51,365 nucleotides of DNA, from NCBI GenBank assembly GCA_945871285.1, contig CAMBWO010000002.1, positions 1 through 51,365 of the forward strand. Reading direction: 5' to 3'. Under the pieces are notes generated by a model. It was not told the DNA's origin. It saw nothing but the letters and a program-made list of their open reading frames with translations, and did no database searches. The position numbers and the translations under genes were made by a program. Below, piece after piece: positions 1 to 11,895 of this stretch (position 1 is the first letter of the stretch; each line of letters starts with the position of its first letter). Source of the stretch: Pseudorhodobacter antarcticus (GTDB lineage: Bacteria > Pseudomonadota > Alphaproteobacteria > Rhodobacterales > Rhodobacteraceae).

Positions 1-375
1 GGCATCTGGGAGGCCAAAAAGATCGCCGCCATGGCCGAGGTGTTCAACGCCGAAATGGCCCCGCACCTCTATGCGGGCCCGGTGGAATGGGCGGCCAACA
101 TCCATTTCGCCACCTCGATCCCCAACCTGCTGATCGCCGAAACCATCCAGACCGGCGGCGATTTCCACCTGAAACTGATCAAGAACACCATCACCTTCGA
201 CGATGGCTACATCATCCCCCCCGAGGCCCCCGGTCTGGGCATCGACTTTGACGAAGACCTCGCCCGCGCCCACCCGTTCAACGGCACCGGCCTGCATCTG
301 CAAATGCAAGAGGCCCCCTGCGACTACCGCCACGGCAACCGCTTTGCCGGGGGGGCACCCGCGCCTTCGACATGA
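1..375 (+). CDS. Mandelate racemase/muconate lactonizing (enolase superfamily) enzyme, C-terminal part, truncated by window edge
   Basis: Open frame from base 1: GIWEAKKIAAMAEVFNAEMAPHLYAGPVEWAANIHFATSIPNLLIAET, typical C-terminal barrel segment of the enolase superfamily. Confidence 0.75.
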   Translation, partial: GIWEAKKIAAMAEVFNAEMAPHLYAGPVEWAANIHFATSIPNLLIAETIQTGGDFHLKLIKNTITFDDGYIIPPEAPGLGIDFDEDLARAHPFNGTGLHLQMQEAPCDYRHGNRFAGGAPAPST

Positions 376-379
376 AAAA

Positions 380-410
380 GGGCGGGAAAACCCCCGCCCC
401 CTTCATCTTT
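380..410 (+). terminator. Putative intrinsic terminator after the enolase-superfamily gene
   Basis: GGGCGGG-aaaacc-CCCGCCC stem followed by cttcatctttt. Confidence 0.55.
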
Positions 411-461
411 TCACAAATATCCTGCAGGGGTGCGGGGATGCAAAATCCCCGCTCCTACCTG

Positions 462-1544
462 TCAGCTTGCGCTCTCGACGCCTTTGACGAACCAGTCCAT
501 CATCGCCAACTGCTCCAGCGTCATCACTTCGCCGGCCTTGACCCGCTCCACCCCGTCCTGGTCCAGGATCGGGCCGGTAAAGATGTCGAAGGTGCCTGCC
601 ATATAGCCCGCCTTGACCTCATCCGCCGCGGCAACCGCCTCGGGGGTGACAGCGGCGCTGTAGGGCGAGATGACGACCGTGCCGTCAACCATGCCATCCC
701 AGGTGTCGGTCGAGGTCCAGGTGCCATCCACAATCGCCTGCGCGCGCAGGATGTAATAGGGGCCCCAGATGTCCTCGATCGCGGTCAGATGCGCGGTCGG
801 TGCAAAGGCCGACATGTCGGCACCCTGACACAAGCCGAACAGACCCTTCTGCTCCAGAATCTGCAACGGCGCAGGGCTGTCGGTGTGGGTGGTGACGAAA
901 TCGCAGCCCAGGTTGACCAGCGTCTCGGTCGCGGCGGCCTCTTTCGGCGGATCGAACCAGCTGTCGATCATCACGACCTTGACCACGGCCGCCGGGTTTT
1001 GCTTTTGCGCCGCCAGCGCGAACGAGTTCACGCCCAACACCACTTCCGGAATCTTGAACGACCCCAGATAGCCCAGCACGCCAGTCGTGCTCATCTTTCC
1101 GGCAATCGTGCCCAGAACGGCGCGGCCTTCATGGAACCGGCTGTTGTAGGTCGCCACGTTGTCGGCGCGCTTGAAGCCTGTGCAATGCTCGAACTTGACG
1201 TCCGGGAATTCCTTGGCCACTTCCAGCGTCTGGTCCATATAGCCAAACGAGCAGGTAAAGATCAGCTTGCAGCCCTGCTGTGCCAGATCGCGCAGCACCG
1301 GAATTGCGCTTGCATCCTCGGCCACGTTCTCGACATAGACCGTCTCGACCTTGTCGCCCAAGGCAGCATCCACCGCCTCACGGCCCTTGTTATGTGCCCA
1401 GGTCCAGCCAAAGTCGCCGATCGGGCCCAGAAAAATAAAGCCGACCTTGACCTTGTCTTGCGCGAATGCGGGTGCGCCCACCAAGGTGGCACCGGCAACA
1501 GCGCCCGCCCCCTTGATCAGCGTCCGTCTTGAAATTGTCGTCAT
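462..1544 (-). CDS. BMP family ABC transporter substrate-binding protein
   Basis: MTTISRRTLIKGAGAVAGATLVGAPAFAQ (Tat-like signal) then KVKVGFIFLGPIGDFGWTWAHNKGREAV, typical BMP/Med lipoprotein family. Confidence 0.9.
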   Translation of the reverse strand: MTTISRRTLIKGAGAVAGATLVGAPAFAQDKVKVGFIFLGPIGDFGWTWAHNKGREAVDAALGDKVETVYVENVAEDASAIPVLRDLAQQGCKLIFTCSFGYMDQTLEVAKEFPDVKFEHCTGFKRADNVATYNSRFHEGRAVLGTIAGKMSTTGVLGYLGSFKIPEVVLGVNSFALAAQKQNPAAVVKVVMIDSWFDPPKEAAATETLVNLGCDFVTTHTDSPAPLQILEQKGLFGLCQGADMSAFAPTAHLTAIEDIWGPYYILRAQAIVDGTWTSTDTWDGMVDGTVVISPYSAAVTPEAVAAADEVKAGYMAGTFDIFTGPILDQDGVERVKAGEVMTLEQLAMMDWFVKGVESAS

Positions 1545-1567
1545 GGATCACTCCTGTTGGTTTCTTG

Positions 1568-2491
1568 TCAGGTCGAAGGAAGAAACGGTTTTCCCAGACA
1601 CGCCGGGGCATTGCTGCCCGCCGTGCCACGGGCCGAGATGAACGTCAGGGCAACAACCGTCATGACGTAGGGCATAGCCGCCCAGAATTGCGACGGCAAG
1701 AACGAGAACCCGGCCGCCTTGGCATAAAGCTCCAACGCCATCAGTATGCCAAAGAAATAGGCACCAATCAGCAACCGCCCCATCCGCCAGCCGGCAAAGA
1801 CGACCAGCGCCAAGGCAATCCAGCCCCGCCCCGCCGTCATCTCCTCGGCCCACATCGGCGTGATGACCATGCTGAAATAGGCCCCGCCAATCCCCGCCAT
1901 CGCCCCGCCAAAGGCAATCGCGCCATAGCGGACCTTGCGGACGGAATAACCAATGCTGTGCGCGCTCAGGTCATTCTCGCCCACCGCCCGCAAGATCAGC
2001 CCGGCCCGCGTCGATTTCAGGAACCACGCCGTCAAGGGCACCATGATCAGCGCGAAATAGACGATGGGCGAATAGCCGAAGAACAGCTGCCAGATCGGGT
2101 CCTTGGCCAGCGACGCCGGGAACAGCGACCCGAACGGCATCACGATCCGCCCGGTAAACCCCACCCCCAACAGCGACGACAACCCCGGGCCAAAGATGGT
2201 CAGCGCAAGTCCCGTCGCAACCTGATTGCTGTTCAGCTGCAACACGAACACCGCAAACAACATCGACGCCGCGGCCCCGCCCGCCGCAGCCCCCAGAATG
2301 CCCACCCACGGGTTGAACGTCATCACCGTCACCGCAAAGCCGGAAATGGCGCCCATCAGCATCATCCCCTCGACCCCCAGGTTCAACACCCCCGCCTTTT
2401 CCACCACCAATTCCCCAATCCCGGCCAGCAGGATCGGCGTGGTCAGTCCGACAATGGTGATGATCGCCAAAATGATGAACTCGGCGCTCAT
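1568..2491 (-). CDS. ABC transporter permease (nucleoside/BMP type)
   Basis: MSAEFIILAIITIVGLTTPILLAGIGELVVEKAGVLNLGVEGMMLMGA; ORF track start is too far upstream. Confidence 0.88.
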   Translation of the reverse strand: MSAEFIILAIITIVGLTTPILLAGIGELVVEKAGVLNLGVEGMMLMGAISGFAVTVMTFNPWVGILGAAAGGAAASMLFAVFVLQLNSNQVATGLALTIFGPGLSSLLGVGFTGRIVMPFGSLFPASLAKDPIWQLFFGYSPIVYFALIMVPLTAWFLKSTRAGLILRAVGENDLSAHSIGYSVRKVRYGAIAFGGAMAGIGGAYFSMVITPMWAEEMTAGRGWIALALVVFAGWRMGRLLIGAYFFGILMALELYAKAAGFSFLPSQFWAAMPYVMTVVALTFISARGTAGSNAPACLGKPFLPST

Positions 2492-3555
2492 GCCACGGCC
2501 CCCTTGACCAGTTTGATGCGGTAGCGCACCAGAATGTCGCTTGCCAATATCAAGAACAGCATCATCGCCTGGAATATCCCCGCCGTCGAACTGGGGATCT
2601 TGACCGAGGTCTGCGCCATCTGCCCGCCCACATAGGTCACGGCCAGCACGATCCCCGCAATCAAACAGCCAATCGGGTTCAACCGCCCCAGAAAACACAC
2701 GATGATCGCGGTAAACCCGTACCCCGAGGCGAACCCCAGATCCATCTTGTGCAGCACCCCGGTAAACTCCAACGCCCCCGCCAGGCCCGCCATGCCGCCC
2801 GAGATGATCATCGCCAGCCAGATCGTCTGCTTGCCATCAAACCCGCCATGCCGCGCCGCATTGGGCGCCGACCCCACCACCCGCACCTGAAAGCCAAACA
2901 CCGACCGCGACATCAGATACCAGAACACGAACGGCAAGATCACCGCCACCAGAACCCCCAGATGCACCGTGCTGGTGCCCAAAACGGGCAAGGTCTGGCT
3001 GTCCACCAACGGCGCGGTCACCGGAAAATTGCGCCCCTCGGGGTCCTTCCACGGCCCGCCGACCAGATAGCTCAGCGCATGGCCCGCGACATAGGTCAGC
3101 ATCAGGCTGGACAGAATCTCATTCACACTGAACCGCGTGCGCAACCCCGCCGGCACCGCCGCCCAAGCCGCCCCGCCGATCACCCCCGCCGCCACCATCA
3201 GCGTCACCACCACCGGCCCGCCCATCGTGCCAAAGGCCAACCCCACCCCGGTCGCACACAGCGCGCCGACGATATACTGCCCCTCGGCCCCGATGTTCCA
3301 GACCTGCGCCCGGTTCGCCACCGACAAACCCAGCGCGATGATGATCAACGGCGCCGCCTTGACCGCCACATCCTGCCATTTGTAACTGGTGATCAGCGGG
3401 GTGATGAAAATATCCGTCACCGCCTTGAACCCGTCGATCCCCAGCAGATCAAACACCACAATCCCGATCAGCATCGTGACCAGAACCGACACGACCGGCG
3501 TCACCACCAGCATCGCCATGCTGGGTTCGCGCCGCTTTTCCAGTTTAATGCGCAT
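2488..3555 (-). CDS. ABC transporter permease (nucleoside/BMP type)
   Basis: MRIKLEKRREPSMAMLVVTPVVSVLVTMLIGIV...NIGAEGQYIVGAL; overlaps downstream permease by 4 bp. Confidence 0.88.
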   Translation of the reverse strand: MRIKLEKRREPSMAMLVVTPVVSVLVTMLIGIVVFDLLGIDGFKAVTDIFITPLITSYKWQDVAVKAAPLIIIALGLSVANRAQVWNIGAEGQYIVGALCATGVGLAFGTMGGPVVVTLMVAAGVIGGAAWAAVPAGLRTRFSVNEILSSLMLTYVAGHALSYLVGGPWKDPEGRNFPVTAPLVDSQTLPVLGTSTVHLGVLVAVILPFVFWYLMSRSVFGFQVRVVGSAPNAARHGGFDGKQTIWLAMIISGGMAGLAGALEFTGVLHKMDLGFASGYGFTAIIVCFLGRLNPIGCLIAGIVLAVTYVGGQMAQTSVKIPSSTAGIFQAMMLFLILASDILVRYRIKLVKGAVA

Positions 3556-5104
3556 GGGTGTTCTCCCCCACCGGCTCGGAACCGTGAATGCCACCCATCA
3601 GCAACCCGATCTCCTCGATCCTGGCATCCGCCACCGCCATTGCGGGCGACAAGCGCCCCTCGTTGATCACCGCCAAGGTGTCGCACAGCGACAAAAGCTC
3701 GTCCAAGTCCTGGCTGATCACCACAATCGCCGACCCCTGCGCCGCCAGATCGACCAGCGCCTGATGTATCGCCGCCGCAGCCCCCGCATCCACCCCCCAG
3801 GTCGGCTGCGACACCACCAGCACATCAGGTTTTTGCAAAATCTCGCGCCCCATGATGAATTTCTGCAAATTCCCGCCCGACAGACTTTCGGCAAAGGCCC
3901 CCGGCCCCGTCGCCTTGACGGCAAACACCTCGATCACCTCACCGGCATAGGTCCGCGCGGCTTGGGCGTTGATCATGCCGCCCCGCACCATGCCCATGCG
4001 GTCCCGCCCGGTCAAAATCGCATTGTCCGCCAGCGAAAAATCCGGCACCGCCGCATGGCCGTTGCGCTCCTCGGGGACCGACGCCATGCCCACCAGCCGC
4101 CGCGCCTTGGCCGACAGGCGGCCAATCTCGGCCCCGCTGACCGTGATCGCGCCATGGTCCTGCACCGGCACCTCACCCGACAGCGCCATCATCAGCGCGT
4201 TCTGCCCGTTGCCCGCCACACCCGCGATGCCAAAAATCTCACCCGCCCGCACCGAAAACCCGATGTCGCGCAGCGCCGTGCCGAACGGCCCGTCCTTGGG
4301 CACGCTCAACCCCCGCGCCACCAGCTTCTCCGCGCCAAAGACGCGCCCCGGCTTGCGCTGAATTTCCTTCAGATTGCCGCCGATCATCTTTTCCGCCATC
4401 GACCGGCTGGTTTCCACCGATGGATCACAGGTATCGACCAGCTTGCCGCCGCGCAGGATCGTCGCCGAATCGCACAACGCCTTGATTTCATGCAATTTGT
4501 GGCTGATGTACAGGATCGAACAGCCCTCGGACGCCAACTGCCGCAGCACGACGAACAGCTGCTCCACCTCTTGCGGGGTCAGCACCGAGGTCGGCTCATC
4601 CATGATCAGCAGGTTGGGGTTCAGCAGCAATGCCCGCACAATCTCGATCCGCTGCCGCTCGCCCACCGACAGGGTCGAAACAATCCGATGCGGCTCCAGC
4701 TTCAGCCCATACTGCCCCATCACGGCCAGAATCTTCGCCTCCAGATCGCGGGCTGCTATGCTGGCATCCATCCCCAGCGCGATGTTTTCCAGCACGGTCA
4801 TCGCCTCGAACAGCGAAAAATGCTGAAACACCATGCCAATGCCCAGCTTGCGCGCCGCCTTGGGGTTGGCCACCGTGATCCGCTGGCCGTTCCAGCGAAT
4901 TTCCCCGGCATCGGGCTGCATGATGCCGTAAATCATCTTGACCAGTGTCGATTTTCCCGCGCCATTCTCGCCCAGCAATGCATGAATTTCCCCGGGGCGA
5001 ACCGAGAAGCTGACATGGTCATTCGCCAGAACGCCGGGAAAGCGTTTGGTAATGCCGTTCAATTCCAGTCTTGGGGTCAGGCTGTCCTCCATCGCGGCGC
5101 TCAT
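3545..5104 (-). CDS. ABC transporter ATP-binding protein (two ABC domains, nucleoside type)
   Basis: Walker A GENGAGKST, LSVGERQRIEI, MDEPT, second LSGGNLQKFIMGRE. Confidence 0.92.
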   Translation of the reverse strand: MSAAMEDSLTPRLELNGITKRFPGVLANDHVSFSVRPGEIHALLGENGAGKSTLVKMIYGIMQPDAGEIRWNGQRITVANPKAARKLGIGMVFQHFSLFEAMTVLENIALGMDASIAARDLEAKILAVMGQYGLKLEPHRIVSTLSVGERQRIEIVRALLLNPNLLIMDEPTSVLTPQEVEQLFVVLRQLASEGCSILYISHKLHEIKALCDSATILRGGKLVDTCDPSVETSRSMAEKMIGGNLKEIQRKPGRVFGAEKLVARGLSVPKDGPFGTALRDIGFSVRAGEIFGIAGVAGNGQNALMMALSGEVPVQDHGAITVSGAEIGRLSAKARRLVGMASVPEERNGHAAVPDFSLADNAILTGRDRMGMVRGGMINAQAARTYAGEVIEVFAVKATGPGAFAESLSGGNLQKFIMGREILQKPDVLVVSQPTWGVDAGAAAAIHQALVDLAAQGSAIVVISQDLDELLSLCDTLAVINEGRLSPAMAVADARIEEIGLLMGGIHGSEPVGENTHAH

Positions 5105-5433
5105 CCCGCTGCCCCATGCTGAACGCCCGGACCTGACCTGCCCAGCCCGCGCGCATTTGAAACAGCTTCAAGTTTCATCCACATCTGACGCGCCGCGCCG
5201 ACATGGGGCCGCCGTCCGGTGCACCCAGTTTCCAAGCCGTTCCCCATCCTGTCCCCTCGCTTGTTGCGCTGCGGGGGTTGGGGTCAGGCTAGACTGGAAA
5301 ACGTGCAACCGACAAGACTTTCATCAGGATAGCGGCCCGAATAAACGGCATCTGCCTGTTTTCTGCGTTTTTACTTGAATCCGCCGCCCGTCCCGGCGAC
5401 GATTTGCGCAACTTGTCCTCTGGGGGTCCGACC

Positions 5434-5904
5434 ATGCTTGATCACGAAGCTTTCCTGCGCCTTGCCATCGCCGAGTCGCGCAAGGCGCGCGAGGCGGGCA
5501 ATCACCCCTTTGCCAGCATCCTCGTGGGGCCCGACGGCACCATCCTGATGACCCAGCACAACGCCTATATGCCCGACCACGACATGACCGGCCACGCCGA
5601 ACGCGTGCTGATGACCCGCGCCTCGACCAGCCTGCCGCCCGCCCTGCTGCGCGAATGCACGATCTATACCAGCGCCGAACCCTGCGCGATGTGTGCCGGC
5701 GCGATCTACTGGACGGGTCTGAAACGCGTGGTCTACGGCCTGACCGAAAAAGATCTCAAGGCGATCACCGGCGACCACCCCGAAAACCCCACCCTCGACC
5801 TGCCCTGCGAGGTGGTCTTTGCCGCCGGTCAGCGCCAGGTTGAGGTGATCGGCCCCATGCTGGAGGCCGAGGCCGCCGCGGTGCACGAGGGGGCGTGGGG
5901 CTGA
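5434..5904 (+). CDS. Nucleoside/cytidine deaminase family protein
   Basis: MLDHEAFLRLAIAESRKAREAGNHPFASILV, HAE and PCAMCAGA zinc motifs. Confidence 0.9.
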   Translation: MLDHEAFLRLAIAESRKAREAGNHPFASILVGPDGTILMTQHNAYMPDHDMTGHAERVLMTRASTSLPPALLRECTIYTSAEPCAMCAGAIYWTGLKRVVYGLTEKDLKAITGDHPENPTLDLPCEVVFAAGQRQVEVIGPMLEAEAAAVHEGAWG

Positions 5905-5915
5905 GTTATACCTAA

Positions 5916-5946
5916 CATAGGGTTAACGAAAATCGCCAACCCTATG
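5916..5946. terminator. Hairpin in convergent intergenic region
   Basis: CATAGGGTT / AACCCTATG perfect 9-bp stem. Confidence 0.4.
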
Positions 5947-5965
5947 AAATATAACGGTTTTCAAA

Positions 5966-5985
5966 AGTGTCCACGCGCGGACACT
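5966..5985. repeat. 20-bp near-perfect palindrome AGTGTCCACGCGCGGACACT
   Basis: Direct reading; related palindrome at 49715-49730. Confidence 0.75.
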
Positions 5986-7274
5986 CAAATTTTCGGCGCA
6001 AAATCCCGCCCCCCATCAATTTCCGCTGGCCGCCCCTCCAGGAAAAGCTGCCCAATCTGCGGGGCGGTGCGGGCAATCACGCGGCCCCTGCGGATCACGG
6101 CCAGCCTGACCGGCTTCAACCGCAACGCCTCGGCCGGGTCGCGCGCCTGCAAGATCACCAGATCGGCGTTGCAGCCCTTTTCCAGCCCATAGCCCTGCAA
6201 CCCCATCGTCCGGGCCGAATTGACCGTCAGCGCGTCGAATATGCGGGATTTATCCTCCATCGAGGCCATCTGGGCCACATGGATCGCCATGTGGCCCACC
6301 TCCAGCATGTCGCCCTGCCCCATCGAATACCACGGGTCCATCACGCAATCATGGCCGAAAGACACGTTGATCCCGGCCTCCATCAACTCCTTGACCCGCG
6401 TCATGCCCCGCCGCTTGGGATAGCTGTCGTGCCGCCCTTGCAGCATGATGTTGATCAGGGGGTTCGGGATGACATTCATCCCCGCCTCCGCGATCAGCGG
6501 AATCAGCTTGCTGACATAATAGTTGTCCATCGAATGCATCGACGTCAGATGCGACCCCGCCACCCGCCCCTGCAACCCAAAGCGCACCGTCTGCTGGGCC
6601 AAGGTCTCGACATGCCGGCTCAGCGGATCGTCCGTCTCATCGCAATGCATGTCCACCGGCAAACCCCGGTCGGCGGCAATGCGGCACAACGCCTCGACCG
6701 AAAGCCGCCCCTCCTCCATCGTCCGTTCAAAATGCGGGATGCCGCCGACGATATCAGCCCCCATGTCCAGGGCGCGGTTGAAGGCCGCAACCCCCTCGGG
6801 CGCCCGGAAATACCCGTCCTGCGGAAAGGCGACGATTTGCAGGTCCAGATAGGGCTTTACCCGCTCCCGCACCTCGATCATCGCCTCGATCGTCACCAGT
6901 CGCGGGTCCGAAGTGTCAACATGGGTGCGCACCGCCAGCAACCCCTGCGTCACCGCCAGATCACAATAGCGCAGCGCCCGTTCCACCAGCGCCTCACGCG
7001 TCAAGGTCGGCCGCAACTCACCCCACAGCGCAATCCCCTCCAACAAAGTGCCCGACCGGTTCATCCGGGGCAGGCCCAGCGACAAGGTCGCATCCATGTG
7101 AAAATGCGGGTCAATGAAGGGCGGCGTCACCAAACGCCCCGTCGCGTCGATCTCCTCCCGCGCCGTCGCGTCGATCCTGACCCCGACGGCCGCGATGGTC
7201 GCGCCCATGACCGCAATGTCGACCCCGCTGCGCCCGTCAGGCAGATTGGCGTTCCGGATGATCAGATCAAACAT
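5985..7274 (-). CDS. Amidohydrolase, cytosine deaminase-like
   Basis: FIDPHFHMDATLSLG, DMHCDETDDP, GHDCVMDPWYSMGQGDML, CodA-like. Confidence 0.88.
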   Translation of the reverse strand: MFDLIIRNANLPDGRSGVDIAVMGATIAAVGVRIDATAREEIDATGRLVTPPFIDPHFHMDATLSLGLPRMNRSGTLLEGIALWGELRPTLTREALVERALRYCDLAVTQGLLAVRTHVDTSDPRLVTIEAMIEVRERVKPYLDLQIVAFPQDGYFRAPEGVAAFNRALDMGADIVGGIPHFERTMEEGRLSVEALCRIAADRGLPVDMHCDETDDPLSRHVETLAQQTVRFGLQGRVAGSHLTSMHSMDNYYVSKLIPLIAEAGMNVIPNPLINIMLQGRHDSYPKRRGMTRVKELMEAGINVSFGHDCVMDPWYSMGQGDMLEVGHMAIHVAQMASMEDKSRIFDALTVNSARTMGLQGYGLEKGCNADLVILQARDPAEALRLKPVRLAVIRRGRVIARTAPQIGQLFLEGRPAEIDGGRDFAPKI

Positions 7275-7439
7275 GCTGTGGCCTTCCCCGCTGTCCAGCG
7301 TGACTATCCCCCGATAAACCCGGCCTGTGCAACTGCCGACGCACCAAAAGCACCGGCTGGCTGCCAGGCATCGCTGATCCGTTGGATCACGGCAGGGTCC
7401 GGCCGCAGTTCGGGCAATGAAAACGCGCCCCGCGGTCCG

Positions 7440-7454
7440 TTAACCAAGGGTTAA
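7440..7454. promoter_or_regulatory. Candidate CtrA binding site TTAACCAAGGGTTAA
   Basis: Exact TTAA-N7-TTAA upstream of ORF at 7478. Confidence 0.4.
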
Positions 7455-7477
7455 CCAAACCACAGCAGAGTGCGGGG

Positions 7478-7777
7478 ATGAGATGGCTTATCCCCCTGAT
7501 CTTGCTCGCCGCCTGCGGCGCACAGCCCTCGCCCACCATGCTGGGGGCCGAGCGGCGCGATGTCGTCGCTTCCGGGCGCAGCTACGCCGTGTTCTGGACC
7601 CCACGCCGGGTCGAGGTGATCCGGCTTGGTTGGGCCTCACCGGGTGAGCATCAGGGGATACGGGCGACGATGCTGGACCTGATCCCGCAGGTCACGGGAT
7701 GCCGGCTGAACGAGCGCAGCATCACCGGGGACTCCGGCGAAATGCGCGGCGCGATCACTTGCCCGAGGGGCCCTTGA
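7478..7777 (+). CDS. Small hypothetical lipoprotein-like protein
   Basis: MRWLIPLILLAACGAQPSP signal with lipobox LAAC. Confidence 0.6.
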   Translation: MRWLIPLILLAACGAQPSPTMLGAERRDVVASGRSYAVFWTPRRVEVIRLGWASPGEHQGIRATMLDLIPQVTGCRLNERSITGDSGEMRGAITCPRGP

Positions 7778-7946
7778 CCAAAAGGACATAGCCCGCATAA
7801 ACCCCTGACCCCAAGAACAAAATCCCCCAGAACGGCTCTTGAAACCAGAACTCGGCCAGACCCCACAGGGTGGGCAGGATGAAGGTCGCCCAGCGGCGCC
7901 AAACCGGGGCAAAGAACGGGTCGTCGGCATCCAGAATTTTTTTCAT
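7755..7946 (-). CDS. Small hypothetical membrane protein (63 aa)
   Basis: MKKILDADDPFFAPVWRRWATFILPTLWGLAEFWFQEPFWGILFLGSGVYAGYVLL, two hydrophobic segments. Confidence 0.55.
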   Translation of the reverse strand: MKKILDADDPFFAPVWRRWATFILPTLWGLAEFWFQEPFWGILFLGSGVYAGYVLLVKGPSGK

Positions 7947-8070
7947 GCGCGCACTCTAGTCGATCCCGCCGCGGCTTGCCAAGGCACGGCCTTCATCTTG
8001 CCTGGGCCGCATGCTACGTTACGCTTGGGCGGACCGCCGAACCTCGGTCACGCCAAAGGGGGACGCTGCG

Positions 8071-8325
8071 ATGTCATTTTTTGGTTTTCTGTCAGTTCTG
8101 ATCATCGGTGGCATCAGCGGCTGGCTGGCGGGGCGCTTGGTCACAGGCTACGGCTTTGGTTTGATTGGAAATATTGCCGTAGGAATCGTGGGCGCCCTTG
8201 TCGCGCAACTGCTGTTCCCGCGCATTGGCCTCGGCTTTGGCGGCGGGGCGTTCTCCGACATCGTGCGGGCCACCTTTGGCGCAGTGATCCTGCTGGTGCT
8301 GATCCGGGTTGTCAGGCGCGCCTGA
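8071..8325 (+). CDS. GlsB/YeaQ/YmgE family membrane protein
   Basis: MSFFGFLSVLIIGGISGWLAGRLVTGYGFGLIGNIAVGIVGALVAQLLF. Confidence 0.8.
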   Translation: MSFFGFLSVLIIGGISGWLAGRLVTGYGFGLIGNIAVGIVGALVAQLLFPRIGLGFGGGAFSDIVRATFGAVILLVLIRVVRRA

Positions 8326-8964
8326 TCATCCGCAATAGGACCCAGGCCGCGCAAGTTGCGAACAGGCCTCGATGCGGGTGCGGTTGAAATCGGTGGCCGT
8401 GCTGGCGAACATCTGGTTGCCATTCACGTTGGTTCCCAGACCCGCGCCGACCTGCGTATAGCCTTTGGCCGAATCCTGCGCCTGCCGCACACCCAGATGG
8501 GCGGCCTGCGCGATCTGGGCCAGGGCCGCCTCGCGCTTTTTCGGATCGTCCGAGGACCGCAGCAAGACCGTTTTCAATTCCGCCCGCAGGGTGGTGACGC
8601 TGGCGCGTTGGCGTTTGACATCGGCCGCCGCGCGGGCCTTGACCTCGGCGGCCTGCGCCCGAGCCGAGGCATTGTTGGCCTTGATCTCGTTCTGCATGCT
8701 CAGCCAATAGCCGGTCAGACCCCCGGCAACGGCCCCGGCGATCATCGCCTGATCCGCATTGCCGCCGTTCTGCTTGGCCAAAAGGTTGCCCAACAAGGCT
8801 CCGGCCAAGGCACCGCCCACCACAGTTTGCACGCGACGCGCCTTGATTTCATTGGCTTTGCATAACAATCGCACCGATTCCAGCGTGGGATTGGCGCAGT
8901 CCAGTTTGGCGACCGCCGGGTGAGACCACAACAACAAGGCGGACAAGATCAGGGCCTTGCGCAT
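8326..8964 (-). CDS. Hypothetical secreted protein with glycine-zipper-like segment
   Basis: MRKALILSALLLWSHPAVA signal; GALAGALLGNLLAKQNGGNADQAMIAGAVAGGLTGYW. Confidence 0.65.
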   Translation of the reverse strand: MRKALILSALLLWSHPAVAKLDCANPTLESVRLLCKANEIKARRVQTVVGGALAGALLGNLLAKQNGGNADQAMIAGAVAGGLTGYWLSMQNEIKANNASARAQAAEVKARAAADVKRQRASVTTLRAELKTVLLRSSDDPKKREAALAQIAQAAHLGVRQAQDSAKGYTQVGAGLGTNVNGNQMFASTATDFNRTRIEACSQLARPGSYCG

Positions 8965-9028
8965 GCTATCCTCCGGAGCTCCAAAATCCAAGGATGCAGC
9001 GAATATGCCCGTAACGCAACCGTGATGA

Positions 9029-11206
<2,178 letters not shown>

Positions 11207-11535
11207 CTGATTCCCTCCGGCACCCCAATGTATTCCGTTTTTGTTCACGGGGAAGGGGGCAGTTGCACAAGGTTAACCAATCCTGACGAAACGTTACCGA
11301 AACGGCTTCAATCTTATGGAAAAGGCCGCAAAACCCTGCATCTTTCAGTTGATATACATGGCGTTTCCGGCCAGATTGTCCAGGCAAGCAGCAAATGCCG
11401 CTGTCGGCTGGTTGCACCACACACCCCACCCACTCCCGTAACCAGCCGACAGCAACGCCACCCGGACTGAACGGACTTGCACTTTCCCCCCAGTTTCGGA
11501 ATAAAGCGAGCAGTCCCAACCCCCCCGAGGTTCCC

Positions 11536-11847
11536 ATGCGCGCACGCATCTACCAACCCGCCAAGACCGCCATGCAGTCCGGCACCGCCAAGGCCAAGGG
11601 CTGGGTGCTGGAGTTTGCGCCGGATACGGCCCGCGCGGTGGACCCCTTGATGGGCTGGACCTCGTCCGACGACACGCAGGCGCAGGTGCGCTTGCGGTTT
11701 GACACCCGTGAGGCGGCAGAGGCCTATGCGCAAGAGCGCGGGATCACCTGCGATGTGACGGACCCCAAGCCGCGCAAACCCATTATCCGACTGCGCGGCT
11801 ATGGTGAGAATTTCGCGACCGACCGCAAGAGCGTTTGGACGCATTGA
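11536..11847 (+). CDS. ETC complex I subunit (NDUFS4-like) family protein
   Basis: [29 protein letters not shown]...[29 protein letters not shown]. Confidence 0.88.
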   Translation: MRARIYQPAKTAMQSGTAKAKGWVLEFAPDTARAVDPLMGWTSSDDTQAQVRLRFDTREAAEAYAQERGITCDVTDPKPRKPIIRLRGYGENFATDRKSVWTH

Positions 11848-11895
11848 CTGCCCACCCGCCCTGACCGGGGCCTTTTTGAAAATGAGGGGTTTCAT

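Noticed and set aside
372-1532. Long plus-strand ORF (386 aa) opposite the BMP protein gene
   Set aside because: Antisense shadow of a clearly coding gene; His/Arg/Gln-rich low-complexity product typical of GC-rich opposite frames
3389-5122. 577-aa ORF opposite the ABC ATPase
   Set aside because: Antisense shadow ORF; the minus strand carries complete Walker and signature motifs
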